From positions 42,550 through 106,549 of the forward strand of contig LAZY01000014.1 of NCBI GenBank assembly GCA_001013295.1: a DNA stretch of 64,000 bases. Reading direction: 5' to 3'. Below the pieces are notes generated by a model, which saw nothing but the letters and a program-made list of their open reading frames with translations, did not search any database and was not told the origin of the DNA. This stretch comes from Chryseobacterium indologenes (GTDB taxonomy: Bacteria > Bacteroidota > Bacteroidia > Flavobacteriales > Weeksellaceae). Made by a program: the position numbers and the translations under genes. Within the stretch, counting starts at the first letter, position 1. Each line of letters starts with the position of its first letter. Positions 34,820 to 43,014 of the stretch are shown in pieces.

Positions 34820-35809
34820 ATGATACATTCAAGAAATAGAAGACTTAGAGTTAATGAATCTATCAGAAGTTTGGTAAGAGAAAATGTGCTTACAACTGAT
34901 GATTTTGTAATGCCGATCTTCGTAATGGAGGGCGAAAACAAGCAGGAGGCAATCCCGTCTATGCCGGGAATATTTAGGCGGAGTATAGATTTAACAGTGA
35001 AGGAATGTAAGGAATTATTTTCTTTAGGTGTAAAAGCGGTCAATTTGTACATGAAAGTGTCAGATCATCTGAAAGACAATACCGGAAAAGAGGCATGGAA
35101 CAAAGACGGATTGATGCAAAACACAATCAAAGCAATTAAAGATGCCGTTCCGGGAATGATCATAATGCCGGATGTGGCTTTAGACCCTTATTCAATCTAT
35201 GGACACGACGGAATCATTGAAAACGGAAAAGTTTTAAATGATGCTACCAATGATGCACTGGCAAGAATGTCAGTATCACATGCAGAAGCAGGAGCAGACC
35301 TTGTAGCGCCAAGTGACATGATGGACGGAAGAGTACTTGTCATTCGTGAAGCTTTAGAGGAAAGCGGGTTTACAGACGTAGGAATCGTAAGCTATGCTGC
35401 CAAATATGCAAGTTCTTTCTATGGACCTTTCAGAAGTGCATTAGACAGTGCCCCGAAAGATGATATGGAAGTTCCGAAAGACAAGAAGACTTATCAGATG
35501 GATTTTCATAATACCCGTGAAGCCTTGAATGAAGTATTTAAAGATATTGATGAAGGAGCAGATGTGATCATGATCAAACCAGGACTTCCTTATCTGGATA
35601 TTGTTTCTAAGGTACGTGAAGCTATCGATCTTCCGATCGCAGTGTACAATGTAAGTGGAGAATATGCTATGGTAAAAGCAGCTGCTCAGAATGGCTGGCT
35701 GGATAACGATAAAACAATCATTGAAAGCCTTACTTGCTTCAAAAGAGCGGGAGCAGATATGATCTTTACTTATTTTGCTAAAGAAGCCGCAATACTGTTG
35801 AATAAATAA
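34820..35809 (+). CDS. hemB: Delta-aminolevulinic acid dehydratase (porphobilinogen synthase)
   Basis: 329 residues, full length. Condenses two 5-aminolevulinate molecules to porphobilinogen in haem synthesis. Motifs: RRLRVNESIRSLVRE, DDFVMPIFVMEG, VSHAEAGADLVAPSDMMDGR, the Schiff-base Lys regions SYAAKYASSFYGPFR and MIKPGLPYLD. In this protein the metal-binding segment reads ALDPYSIYGHDG rather than the Cys-rich zinc motif, suggesting the magnesium type. A single gene with its own promoter. Confidence 0.96.
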   Translation: MIHSRNRRLRVNESIRSLVRENVLTTDDFVMPIFVMEGENKQEAIPSMPGIFRRSIDLTVKECKELFSLGVKAVNLYMKVSDHLKDNTGKEAWNKDGLMQNTIKAIKDAVPGMIIMPDVALDPYSIYGHDGIIENGKVLNDATNDALARMSVSHAEAGADLVAPSDMMDGRVLVIREALEESGFTDVGIVSYAAKYASSFYGPFRSALDSAPKDDMEVPKDKKTYQMDFHNTREALNEVFKDIDEGADVIMIKPGLPYLDIVSKVREAIDLPIAVYNVSGEYAMVKAAAQNGWLDNDKTIIESLTCFKRAGADMIFTYFAKEAAILLNK

Positions 35810-35904
35810 TAACCTAATTGTGGAACATGGTGTAAAGGAATTTGGTATCCATGTGCTATTAAAAATTTAGTTTGTCCTGATTAATTAAACTCAGTATACC
35901 ATAA

Positions 35905-35942
35905 AAACAGGCTGCCTTCAGAGGCAGCCTGTTTGTTTTTTT
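35905..35942. terminator. Bidirectional terminator between hemB and the double-glycine peptide gene
   Basis: AAACAGGCTGCCT, loop TCAG, AGGCAGCCTGTTT: a perfect 13-bp stem with T-rich sequence on both strands (GTTTTTTTT on plus, TTTTTATGG on minus). Confidence 0.92.
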
Positions 35943-36115
35943 TAGCCGAAACAGTAAGTGCTTCCCGGAGGAATGGGATTTCTCCCGCCATCGTCATCAA
36001 CACAGATGTTGGTAGGACATAGGAACCATCCCGGACGGCATCTTCCGTCTTCTCCAGGTTCGTCGATATAGCCTCCGTTGATTTTCTTCAGATCTTTTTT
36101 TGTTAATTTTTTCAT
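35942..36115 (-). CDS. Small double-glycine leader peptide, Cys-containing (bacteriocin-like)
   Basis: 57 residues. The leader MKKLTKKDLKKINGG is a classic double-glycine leader (KxLKxINGG) of the sort found in Chryseobacterium bacteriocin-like peptides. The 42-residue core after GG starts YIDEPGEDGRC and has four cysteines at residues 26, 33, 38 and 55, with several Gly, Pro and Asp. Two disulfides or another modification are possible. Cleavage and export would need a C39-peptidase ABC transporter, not in the window. It has its own strong terminator. Biological activity is not shown by the sequence. Confidence 0.75.
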   Translation of the reverse strand: MKKLTKKDLKKINGGYIDEPGEDGRCRPGWFLCPTNICVDDDGGRNPIPPGSTYCFG

Positions 36116-36247
36116 GATAAATTTTGTATTAATTTGTAATTCTAAATTAATTAATATTTATCACATTGTATTGATAAAATTTCCTTTTGTAAATTTTATC
36201 ATAAAAAATATGATTTGCGGAGGTTGTTAAATAATAAGATCAGTTTT

Positions 36248-36541
36248 TTACAACCAAGGTTTTTTTCCATAAACATAAGTATCATCAAACTGTTTATCAC
36301 TCATAAAGAGATATAAGATTCCTTCAATGAATGGGATGATGGAAGCAACGCCGCAAGTCACAATGTTCAGAACCAGCTGAATAATGCCCTCTTTGGTGTA
36401 TCCTAAATAAAATTTATTCAAAGCCAGCCAGCCTACAAGAAGTCCTAACAGGGCCGCAGGGAGTTTTTTTTCTGAACGGTAAGGAATATTGTTTTGTTGG
36501 TTTTGTGTATTTTCTGTTTTGGTGTATCCGTAATTTTCCAT
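36248..36541 (-). CDS. TM2 domain-containing membrane protein
   Basis: 97 residues. A polar N-terminus (NYGYTKTENTQNQQNN) followed by the TM2 domain: LPAALLGLLVGWLALNKFYLGYTKEG (first span and the conserved NKFYLG), then IIQLVLNIVTCGVASIIPFI and GILYLFM. Two membrane spans. The function of TM2 proteins in bacteria is unknown. It lies 130 bases upstream of the double-glycine peptide gene on the same strand. Confidence 0.85.
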   Translation of the reverse strand: MENYGYTKTENTQNQQNNIPYRSEKKLPAALLGLLVGWLALNKFYLGYTKEGIIQLVLNIVTCGVASIIPFIEGILYLFMSDKQFDDTYVYGKKPWL

Positions 36542-36756
36542 TTCTTAATGTTTTAGATTGATATGAATGATAGGTCGATGAAGTGAATAAGTAGTTACAA
36601 AATAGTATCCGGGATTTATATTTTTTAAACTTAATATCAGGATTGCAACGTGAAAATTGACCTTATGCAGATAAATAAAATTAACAATTAAGGTAATTAT
36701 AGTTAAACTGGATATAAACAATGTTGGGAGTTATTTCAACTTGTTTGCATTTTTGA

Positions 36757-36765
36757 TATATTTGC
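36757..36765 (+). promoter_or_regulatory. -7 box of lptB, adjacent to the start codon
   Basis: TATATTTGC ends four bases before the ATG at 36769. With transcription starting a few bases past the box, the mRNA should begin at or within the start codon. Confidence 0.7.
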
Positions 36766-36768
36766 CCT

Positions 36769-37830
36769 ATGATTTTACGAGGAGAAAACTTAATCAAAGA
36801 ATACGGTCCTAAAAAAGTTGTAAAAGGCGTTTCTGTACAGGTTCAACAGGGAGAGATTGTAGGTTTGCTGGGTCCGAACGGAGCAGGAAAAACCACATCG
36901 TTTTATATGATCGTAGGGTTGGTTAAGCCCACTTCAGGAAAAATTTTCCTGGATAAACAGGAGATTACTACGGATGCGATGTACCGAAGAGCCCAGAAGG
37001 GAATTGGTTATCTTGCCCAGGAAGCTTCTGTTTTCAGGAAATTGTCTGTAGAAGAGAACATCATGGGAGTATTGCAGCTTACTAAACTTTCTAAGCGTGA
37101 GCAGCAGATCAAATGTGATGAACTGATTGAGGAATTTTCTTTACAACACGTTCGTAAAAACAGAGGTGATCTTCTTTCCGGAGGAGAAAGAAGAAGAACG
37201 GAAATTGCCCGCTGTCTGGCTACAAGCCCGAACTTTATTCTTCTGGATGAACCTTTTGCCGGGGTAGACCCTATTGCAGTAGAAGATATTCAGAAAATCG
37301 TAAGAAGTTTGGTCGACAAAAATATCGGAATTCTGATCACCGACCACAACGTACAGCAAACACTTGCCATTACCAACAAAACATATATTATGTTTGAAGG
37401 AAAGATCCTGAAAGAAGGACTTCCGGAAGATCTGGCGAATGATCCGCAGGTAAGAGAAGCCTATCTGGGTGAAAACTTCGTCTACCAAAGCATTTTAGAC
37501 AAACCAAAGAAGAAAAAATACGCGTACAACATCTGGGCAGGTAATTTTGATTCAAAAACTCACCTGCAGGGATTTGTTGACGACAACTTCAAGGAATATG
37601 ATAATCTGAGGCTGATGTATGGTTTTGAAGATGTAAGTTTTGCTTCATTAGGAAACTCAGAGATCGAACATATCTTTAGTGAGGTAGTGGATAAAAATGC
37701 AAACAATTCATTTGTTTTCCAGAAAAAAGAAATCAATTCACAATATTCTCTGGAGCAGGCACAGGCAGAATCTAAAAAAGTAAGCCAGCCGGAACTGCAT
37801 TATCTTACCACTTATATCTACGAAGGGTAA
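36769..37830 (+). CDS. lptB: LPS export ATPase LptB with extra C-terminal Imm22/DUF4284-like domain
   Basis: 353 residues, about 110 longer than typical LptB. Residues 1-240 are LptB: Walker A GPNGAGKTTS, Q-loop GYLAQEASVFRKL, signature LLSGGERRRTEIARC, Walker B FILLDEPFAGVDP, and switch His ITDHNV. It powers LPS extraction from the inner membrane with LptFG. Residues about 251-353 form a separate domain starting YAYNIWAGNFDSKTHLQGF, with FGFEDV-like and SFVFQKKEIN stretches; this start resembles Imm22/DUF4284 proteins (IWxGNF-S-x-E). The link is a Lys-rich KPKKKK. The extra domain has no known role in LPS transport. Confidence 0.92.
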   Translation: MILRGENLIKEYGPKKVVKGVSVQVQQGEIVGLLGPNGAGKTTSFYMIVGLVKPTSGKIFLDKQEITTDAMYRRAQKGIGYLAQEASVFRKLSVEENIMGVLQLTKLSKREQQIKCDELIEEFSLQHVRKNRGDLLSGGERRRTEIARCLATSPNFILLDEPFAGVDPIAVEDIQKIVRSLVDKNIGILITDHNVQQTLAITNKTYIMFEGKILKEGLPEDLANDPQVREAYLGENFVYQSILDKPKKKKYAYNIWAGNFDSKTHLQGFVDDNFKEYDNLRLMYGFEDVSFASLGNSEIEHIFSEVVDKNANNSFVFQKKEINSQYSLEQAQAESKKVSQPELHYLTTYIYEG

Positions 37831-37913
37831 TATTCCGTTTTTTCCTGAAAATAATAGGTTGATCCTGAGTTTTTTTTAATGATTATATTAGTGCCTCAAC
37901 ATAAGTTGGCATT

Positions 37914-39743
37914 ATGAAATATTTTCTACTCGTTTTTTCTTTTGTTTTTTCAGTAAAAACATATGCACAGAAAATCGATTCCATAAAGGATACGGTTGTT
38001 AATCCTGCTTTATTAGTCGAGGAGAATCCTAAGCTGGCCTCTTACGTCTATTTGGTCAATGATCATACTATTGTTTTTCAAAAAGACAGAAGAACAAGAA
38101 AGGTTATCAAAGCAGACACGAAATCGTTTACTTTTTCTCAAAATAGCAATGAGAGAGGTATGGCCAAAAATAAAGACGGAATCTTTGTGAATGGTAATTT
38201 TGTAAAAACAGATACACTAGGCTACCAATATCTGGGCTTTACTAACGAAGGCCCTTTCTGGCGGACTCAAAAAGCCATATATAAAAATATTACTGAGCTT
38301 AAAAACTTTAAAGCATCAGAATTTACCCCTCTTAAAGACTCTAAAGGGACTTATTCAGATAAAGGATATTACCGGTTTAATGATCAGGTGTATTACCATG
38401 ATAAATTAACGAAAATAGATCCGGGTACGGTCGTGCTTTTGGAATGGGAGCGATGTTATGATAAAAATGGAATCTATGAAAGAGGCGAGAAAATTCTTTT
38501 TGAAGGAGAACCCTTGCTATATCTCAGTCGTTATTTTCTGAAGATGAAGAATGTTCTTGTCAGTAATGATTCTTACCATACCGCTATTCCGGCAGGTGAT
38601 GCAGATTCTTTTGTGCAGCTTGGAGAATATTATTCTAAGGATAAAAACAACGTGTATTACAAAGATCGTATTTTTCGTGATGTAGATATACCATCATTTG
38701 TCAGTGTGTTTGATTTCTTTGCCAAAGACCGAAATCATGTGTATCATGATGATGATTTGGTAAAGGATGCAGATGCAGCTACATTCGAACATTTGGAAGG
38801 ACCGTATTTTAAAGATAAAAATCACATTTATTGCAACGGGAAAATTATGCCGATTGATATTGCAGATGCCGGCAAACTGAAGATATGGAGTGCCATAAGT
38901 TTTAATATATCCAATCCTTTCATTACAGATGGTAAGAAAATATTTCAATATGATACTTTATTAGACGGACCTCAACTTGATATTCCAAGTTTTGGGGTGA
39001 TCAGTAAGCAGCCGTTTTGTTATGATAAAAATGGAGTGTATGAAAGAGATTACAGCAATGGAACCGAAAAGTTTTTTCTGAAAAAGATTCCGTTTAATTA
39101 TTCCAGTCCCCCGGATAACACTAATGTTTTTATAAGTGATAAAATGAATGAGTATCTTTTTTATAACAACCAGGCATATAATAGAGATACTGGCCTTTTT
39201 GAAAACCTGACCCGGGAACAAATTGATTTGACAAAAACGAGGGAAAGAGATCTGATAAAAATTAATGGTTCCGTTCAGTTTAAAACAATTTACGCTATGT
39301 TGTTAGGAAAATCTGGTAATAAGGTCTATTGGGGAAATGAAGAGACTTCAGCAGATCCTGACACCTTCGAAAAAATCAAGGGAACATATAGTTATTATAA
39401 AGATAAAAATAATGTATATCTGTATTCTTATGGTGATGGATTAATCATTCTACAAGGAATAGATCAGGGTTCTGTACGGCCGTTTAATGAATTTCTGGCA
39501 GATAAGAATTATATTTACAAGAATAACTCTAGGATCATTAAAAGTGAAAACGTTGAACTTCTTGCTGTATACGAAGGCTCATGGCCTATGTGTGGAGTAG
39601 GAAATCCTGTTTCGTCAACCTTTTATCTGTTCAGAAATAGTGAAGGATATTGGCTGGCATTGATCCCTTCAAGAGGAGCAGTACAAATCAAAAAAATCAG
39701 TGAAAAAGATCCGGCTCTTAAAAAGTTCTTAGGAATTAAATAA
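37914..39743 (+). CDS. DKNYY repeat-containing exported protein
   Basis: 609 residues. Signal peptide MKYFLLVFSFVFSVKTYAQ. The rest is built of degenerate DKNYY units: YYSKDKNNVYYKDRIF (about residue 238), FFAKDRNHVYHDDDLV (262), YFKDKNHIYCNGKIM (297), YYKDKNNVYLYSYGDG (490) and FLADKNYIYKNNSR (527). Each unit seems to be a short beta motif describing a shown value. DKNYY proteins occur in genomes with polymorphic toxins, but their function is not known. It lies 83 bases after lptB on the same strand. Confidence 0.85.
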   Translation: MKYFLLVFSFVFSVKTYAQKIDSIKDTVVNPALLVEENPKLASYVYLVNDHTIVFQKDRRTRKVIKADTKSFTFSQNSNERGMAKNKDGIFVNGNFVKTDTLGYQYLGFTNEGPFWRTQKAIYKNITELKNFKASEFTPLKDSKGTYSDKGYYRFNDQVYYHDKLTKIDPGTVVLLEWERCYDKNGIYERGEKILFEGEPLLYLSRYFLKMKNVLVSNDSYHTAIPAGDADSFVQLGEYYSKDKNNVYYKDRIFRDVDIPSFVSVFDFFAKDRNHVYHDDDLVKDADAATFEHLEGPYFKDKNHIYCNGKIMPIDIADAGKLKIWSAISFNISNPFITDGKKIFQYDTLLDGPQLDIPSFGVISKQPFCYDKNGVYERDYSNGTEKFFLKKIPFNYSSPPDNTNVFISDKMNEYLFYNNQAYNRDTGLFENLTREQIDLTKTRERDLIKINGSVQFKTIYAMLLGKSGNKVYWGNEETSADPDTFEKIKGTYSYYKDKNNVYLYSYGDGLIILQGIDQGSVRPFNEFLADKNYIYKNNSRIIKSENVELLAVYEGSWPMCGVGNPVSSTFYLFRNSEGYWLALIPSRGAVQIKKISEKDPALKKFLGIK

Positions 39744-39772
39744 ATCAGAGATTTTAGCCTGAAAATCATAAT

Positions 39773-39812
39773 AAAAGCGTACCTTTTTCTTTTGAAAACG
39801 GTACGCTTTTCA
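39773..39812 (+). terminator. Terminator after the DKNYY gene
   Basis: AAAAGCGTACC and GGTACGCTTTT make an 11-bp stem, with an inner TTTTC/GAAAA pairing in the loop. Confidence 0.8.
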
Positions 39813-39827
39813 GTTTAAATAATTCCT

Positions 39828-41636
39828 ATGGCAAAACCATTCAACAGAACCGTTACTTTATTCGGAATTTATAAGCAGCTTGTCCCTTTTATCAGACCTT
39901 ATCGATTAATGATATATGGAACCCTGTTTCTTACCTTTTTAGGGGCGCTTGCAGCACAGGTAAACCCAATTGTACTGAAATATACGGTAGATGAGGTGAC
40001 GAAACTTACCCATCTTCCTCACCCGATGACGGCGGGAATTCATATTTTGATCGTCATTTCTATCATCTTATTGGGGAAAGAGCTTTTAAATATCTTTATT
40101 AATTTCGGACAGAAGTTTTATGGCGAAAAGATCCGTATTAATGTGAGTTCTATCCTGGCACAGTCGGCGATTGATAAGATTTTAACTTATAAAGTTGCTT
40201 ATTTTAATGATGAAAACCACGAATCCGGAAAATTACAGATCAGAATAGACCGTGGAATCGAAAGCCTGACGAAATTGGTTCAGAACTTTTTTATTGATAT
40301 TCTGCCTTTATTCTCTAATGCAATCATTGCCCTGATCATCATGTACATGCAGAATGTGTACGTGGGAGCGGTTTCTACGATTATTGTTCCGATCTATTTT
40401 TATATAAGTTCCCTTCAGGCTAAAAAACTGAGCGGAGTACGCAGACAGCTCAGAAACCAGAGAGAGAAAAAAACTTCAGGACTTTTGAATTTGATCAATT
40501 CCATTATGGTGATTAAAAGTTTTGTCCGTGAAAAATTTGAAGGTAAAAAACAGTATGACCTTCAGATGGAGCTGATGGAAAGCCAGATGTTCACCAGGAA
40601 GACCAATTTTATTTATGATGGGTTAAAGACATTTATCGAGCAGTTCGGGGTCGTTCTGATTATTCTTCTGACCGTTTATCTGGTACTGGATCAGCAAATG
40701 ACCATTGGAGCCATTATGCTTCATATTATGCTGTTCAACAACGTTTCAGCACCTATCCGCCAGTTGCACAGGATCTATGATGATATGAATGATGCCATGA
40801 TCTATGCCGAAGGTTATTTTGAAATTTTAAATGCTGATGACGAAACAGAAGCCAACGGAAATTTCGTAGAAAAAGAAATCAAAGGAACTTTCGAACTGAA
40901 AAATGTAGATTTTACCTATCCTAACGGAACGAAAGCTTTACATAACGTCTCCATGAAAATTGAAAACGGAAAAACAACAGCTTTGGTTGGATTGAGTGGA
41001 GCAGGAAAGTCTACGGTGATCAATCTTTTATGTAAATTCTATCTTCCGGATTCCGGAGAAATTGTACTCGATGGAGTAGATCTGAATGAGTACAACAATA
41101 CTTTTCTCAGAAGCGATTTAGGGCTTGTTCTCCAGAAGAATCACATCTTTCAGGGAAGTATTGAGGATAATATCCGGTACGGAGATATGAATGCCGGTTT
41201 TGAACAGATAGAAGAAGCGGCCAGAAAAGCTTATCTGCACGATCAGATCATGGATCTTCCCGATGGGTATAAACATGATGCTACCCAGCTTTCAGGAGGC
41301 CAGCAGCAGAGAATTGCCATTGCAAGACTATTTTTGAAAAACCCTCCGATCATCTTTCTCGATGAACCTACAGCCAGTCTGGATGCCATTGCCACAGAGC
41401 AGATTAAAAATTCACTGGATGCCATCAAAGCAGGAAGAACCGTAATTATTATCTCGCATTCTCTATCCCAGATTTTAGATTCAGATACCATCTATGTAAT
41501 GAAAAAAGGAAGAGTAGTAGAAAATGGTACCCATGATGAACTTTATAATAAAGAAGGGACTTACCGTGAAATTTTTGATGCATCAGCCCGCAGTTTGAAT
41601 CTGGATAAACTGGTGAATACCTATAAAGAAAATTAA
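39828..41636 (+). CDS. ABC exporter, fused membrane and ATPase domains (MsbA-like)
   Basis: 602 residues. Six membrane spans in residues 15-310 (ABC_membrane type I exporter fold) and a C-terminal nucleotide-binding domain in residues 345-600: Walker A GLSGAGKST, signature QLSGGQQQRIAIAR, Walker B PPIIFLDEPTASLDA, and switch His IIISHSLSQ. It probably works as a homodimer in the inner membrane, exporting lipids, drugs or peptides. Although a double-glycine peptide is encoded 3.7 kb away, this exporter lacks an N-terminal C39 peptidase domain. Confidence 0.92.
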   Translation: MAKPFNRTVTLFGIYKQLVPFIRPYRLMIYGTLFLTFLGALAAQVNPIVLKYTVDEVTKLTHLPHPMTAGIHILIVISIILLGKELLNIFINFGQKFYGEKIRINVSSILAQSAIDKILTYKVAYFNDENHESGKLQIRIDRGIESLTKLVQNFFIDILPLFSNAIIALIIMYMQNVYVGAVSTIIVPIYFYISSLQAKKLSGVRRQLRNQREKKTSGLLNLINSIMVIKSFVREKFEGKKQYDLQMELMESQMFTRKTNFIYDGLKTFIEQFGVVLIILLTVYLVLDQQMTIGAIMLHIMLFNNVSAPIRQLHRIYDDMNDAMIYAEGYFEILNADDETEANGNFVEKEIKGTFELKNVDFTYPNGTKALHNVSMKIENGKTTALVGLSGAGKSTVINLLCKFYLPDSGEIVLDGVDLNEYNNTFLRSDLGLVLQKNHIFQGSIEDNIRYGDMNAGFEQIEEAARKAYLHDQIMDLPDGYKHDATQLSGGQQQRIAIARLFLKNPPIIFLDEPTASLDAIATEQIKNSLDAIKAGRTVIIISHSLSQILDSDTIYVMKKGRVVENGTHDELYNKEGTYREIFDASARSLNLDKLVNTYKEN

Positions 41637-41672
41637 ATACAAAAACTCAAAATTCCCGCTGAGTTTTTGTAT
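41637..41672. terminator. Bidirectional terminator between ABC exporter and AhpD-like gene
   Basis: ATACAAAAACTCA and TGAGTTTTTGTAT form a 13-bp stem with a loop of about ten bases, between two converging genes. Confidence 0.85.
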
Positions 41673-41685
41673 CTAAAGTAGATCC

Positions 41686-42150
41686 TTAATGGGATTTTTG
41701 GGGAACCTGATAAGTTCCTACATCTGCACCGAATGCAATATTAATTCTGTTGTAGCTATTGATCGCAATGACGGCCATAGTGAGGTCTACCATTTCAGTT
41801 TCGGAAAAATGAAAACTTACCTTTGAATACACTTCATCACTGATTTCCTTACCATTCAAAGCAGTTAAATTTTCTGCCCAAAGCAGTCCTGCTTTTTCTT
41901 TATCCGTATAAAACGAACATTCTCTCCAGACACTTACCAAATAGATTCTCTGTTCAGTTTCACCTTTTGCTCTCAGTTCTTTAGAATGCATATCCAGACA
42001 AAAAGCACATCCGTTCATTTGTGAAACCCGGAAATAAAGGAGTTCCAGAAATGACTGGTCAAGTGATGAATTCTGTACCTGAAATCCCATGTTGTGAAGG
42101 GCATTTACAGCTTTGCTTCCTATTGCAAATGCGTTGATTCTTTGTGACAT
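41686..42150 (-). CDS. Carboxymuconolactone decarboxylase/AhpD-like peroxidase
   Basis: 154 residues. The AhpD redox motif CAFCLDMHSKELR (Cys-x-x-Cys with the downstream His) is complete, near residue 50. ENLTALNGKEISDEVYSKV and IAINSYNRINIAFG are typical of the family. Such proteins reduce peroxides or act as small redox carriers. It has its own promoter on the minus strand and converges with the ABC exporter. Confidence 0.9.
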   Translation of the reverse strand: MSQRINAFAIGSKAVNALHNMGFQVQNSSLDQSFLELLYFRVSQMNGCAFCLDMHSKELRAKGETEQRIYLVSVWRECSFYTDKEKAGLLWAENLTALNGKEISDEVYSKVSFHFSETEMVDLTMAVIAINSYNRINIAFGADVGTYQVPQKSH

Positions 42151-42177
42151 AATATTTGTTTTTGATTAATTATGTGA

Positions 42178-42185
42178 CAAATGTA
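42178..42185 (-). promoter_or_regulatory. -7 box of the AhpD-like gene
   Basis: TACATTTG on the minus strand, 27 bases before the start. Confidence 0.6.
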
Positions 42186-42250
42186 GAACGGAACTTTTGT
42201 GAATTTTTTTACAAATGATAAATAATAGTAAAAAAGTATTTTGAAGCTGA

Positions 42251-42332
42251 AGGATGGGAGCGGGATGCTGGAAGTTACTATTAGGTAGATGCTATATATC
42301 CTGTCTTTAATAACTTCCTTCCTCCAGCCTCC
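42251..42332. repeat. Dispersed repeat family A, copy 2
   Basis: Arms GCTGGAAGTTACTATTA (42267) and TAATAACTTCCTTCCTCCAGC (from about 42309) are inverted copies around a short centre. Same ends at 22894-23025 and 50468-50616. Confidence 0.7.
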
Positions 42333-42345
42333 GTAAACCTTTCCC

Positions 42346-42918
42346 TTAAAACTTCTGTGCTCTGATTCTGCTTAAAGAAACCTGGGTAATACCGATATAA
42401 TCTGCCAGATCTCCAAGGCTGATACGCTGAATAAGATCGGGTCTTTGTTTCAGAAAATTATGATAACGCTTTTTCCCGTCATCTTCAAGCATTTCACTGA
42501 TCCTTACCATCATATTGACCGGAGCTTTAGCATACAGTTTACTGAAAAGAGTTTCCCCTGTATGGTATTTCCTGCACAAATCCATAATGACTTCTTTAGG
42601 GATACGAAGAATCTGCGTGGGCTCTAAGGCAACGATCATATATTTTGATGGCTTACCGGTAAGAAAGCCGCTTAGTTCGGCAAAAAAAGAATGTTCTGAA
42701 AAGAATGTCATGATAAAATCCTTGTCGCCGTTATCGAAAAATAGTTTTACCAATCCTTTTTCAATAAAGTAAAAATGTTTACAGGTTTCGTCAGCCTTTA
42801 GCAGGAAATCTCCTTTTCTATAAACTTTGTATTCCAGATGGCTGATTAGTTGATCCGTAACAATTTGTTCAAGGGTTGAAATTTTTTCAATGGCTTGGAT
42901 AAAATGATTATGAAGCAT
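42346..42918 (-). CDS. Crp/Fnr family transcriptional regulator
   Basis: 190 residues. The N-terminal cyclic-nucleotide-binding-like beta-roll (KGDFLLKADETCKHFYFIEKG, FFAELSGFLTGKPS) is followed by a helix-turn-helix (ISLGDLADYIGITQVSLSRIR) at the extreme C-terminus. No cysteines for an iron-sulfur cluster, so it is a Crp-like rather than Fnr-like member. Transcribed away from the WYL regulator at 43015; the 96-base gap holds the promoters of both. A repeat element lies downstream. Confidence 0.88.
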   Translation of the reverse strand: MLHNHFIQAIEKISTLEQIVTDQLISHLEYKVYRKGDFLLKADETCKHFYFIEKGLVKLFFDNGDKDFIMTFFSEHSFFAELSGFLTGKPSKYMIVALEPTQILRIPKEVIMDLCRKYHTGETLFSKLYAKAPVNMMVRISEMLEDDGKKRYHNFLKQRPDLIQRISLGDLADYIGITQVSLSRIRAQKF

Positions 42919-42996
42919 AGGAAGACGTCTGTTTTATAAAAATTAAAATTAGCAAAAAGTTAGTCTATTTATAAGGCATACCTCAAAAAAGAATTT

Positions 42997-43004
42997 TAGC
43001 TTTG
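42997..43004 (+). promoter_or_regulatory. -7 box of the WYL regulator gene
   Basis: TAGCTTTG, ending 10 bases before the ATG at 43015. Very short leader. Confidence 0.6.
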
Positions 43005-43014
43005 TTGTAGCAAT

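Noticed and set aside
39828..41636. Peptide exporter for the double-glycine peptide at 35942
   Set aside because: The exporter lacks an N-terminal C39 peptidase domain and is separated by a terminator; its MsbA-like order is a more general exporter.
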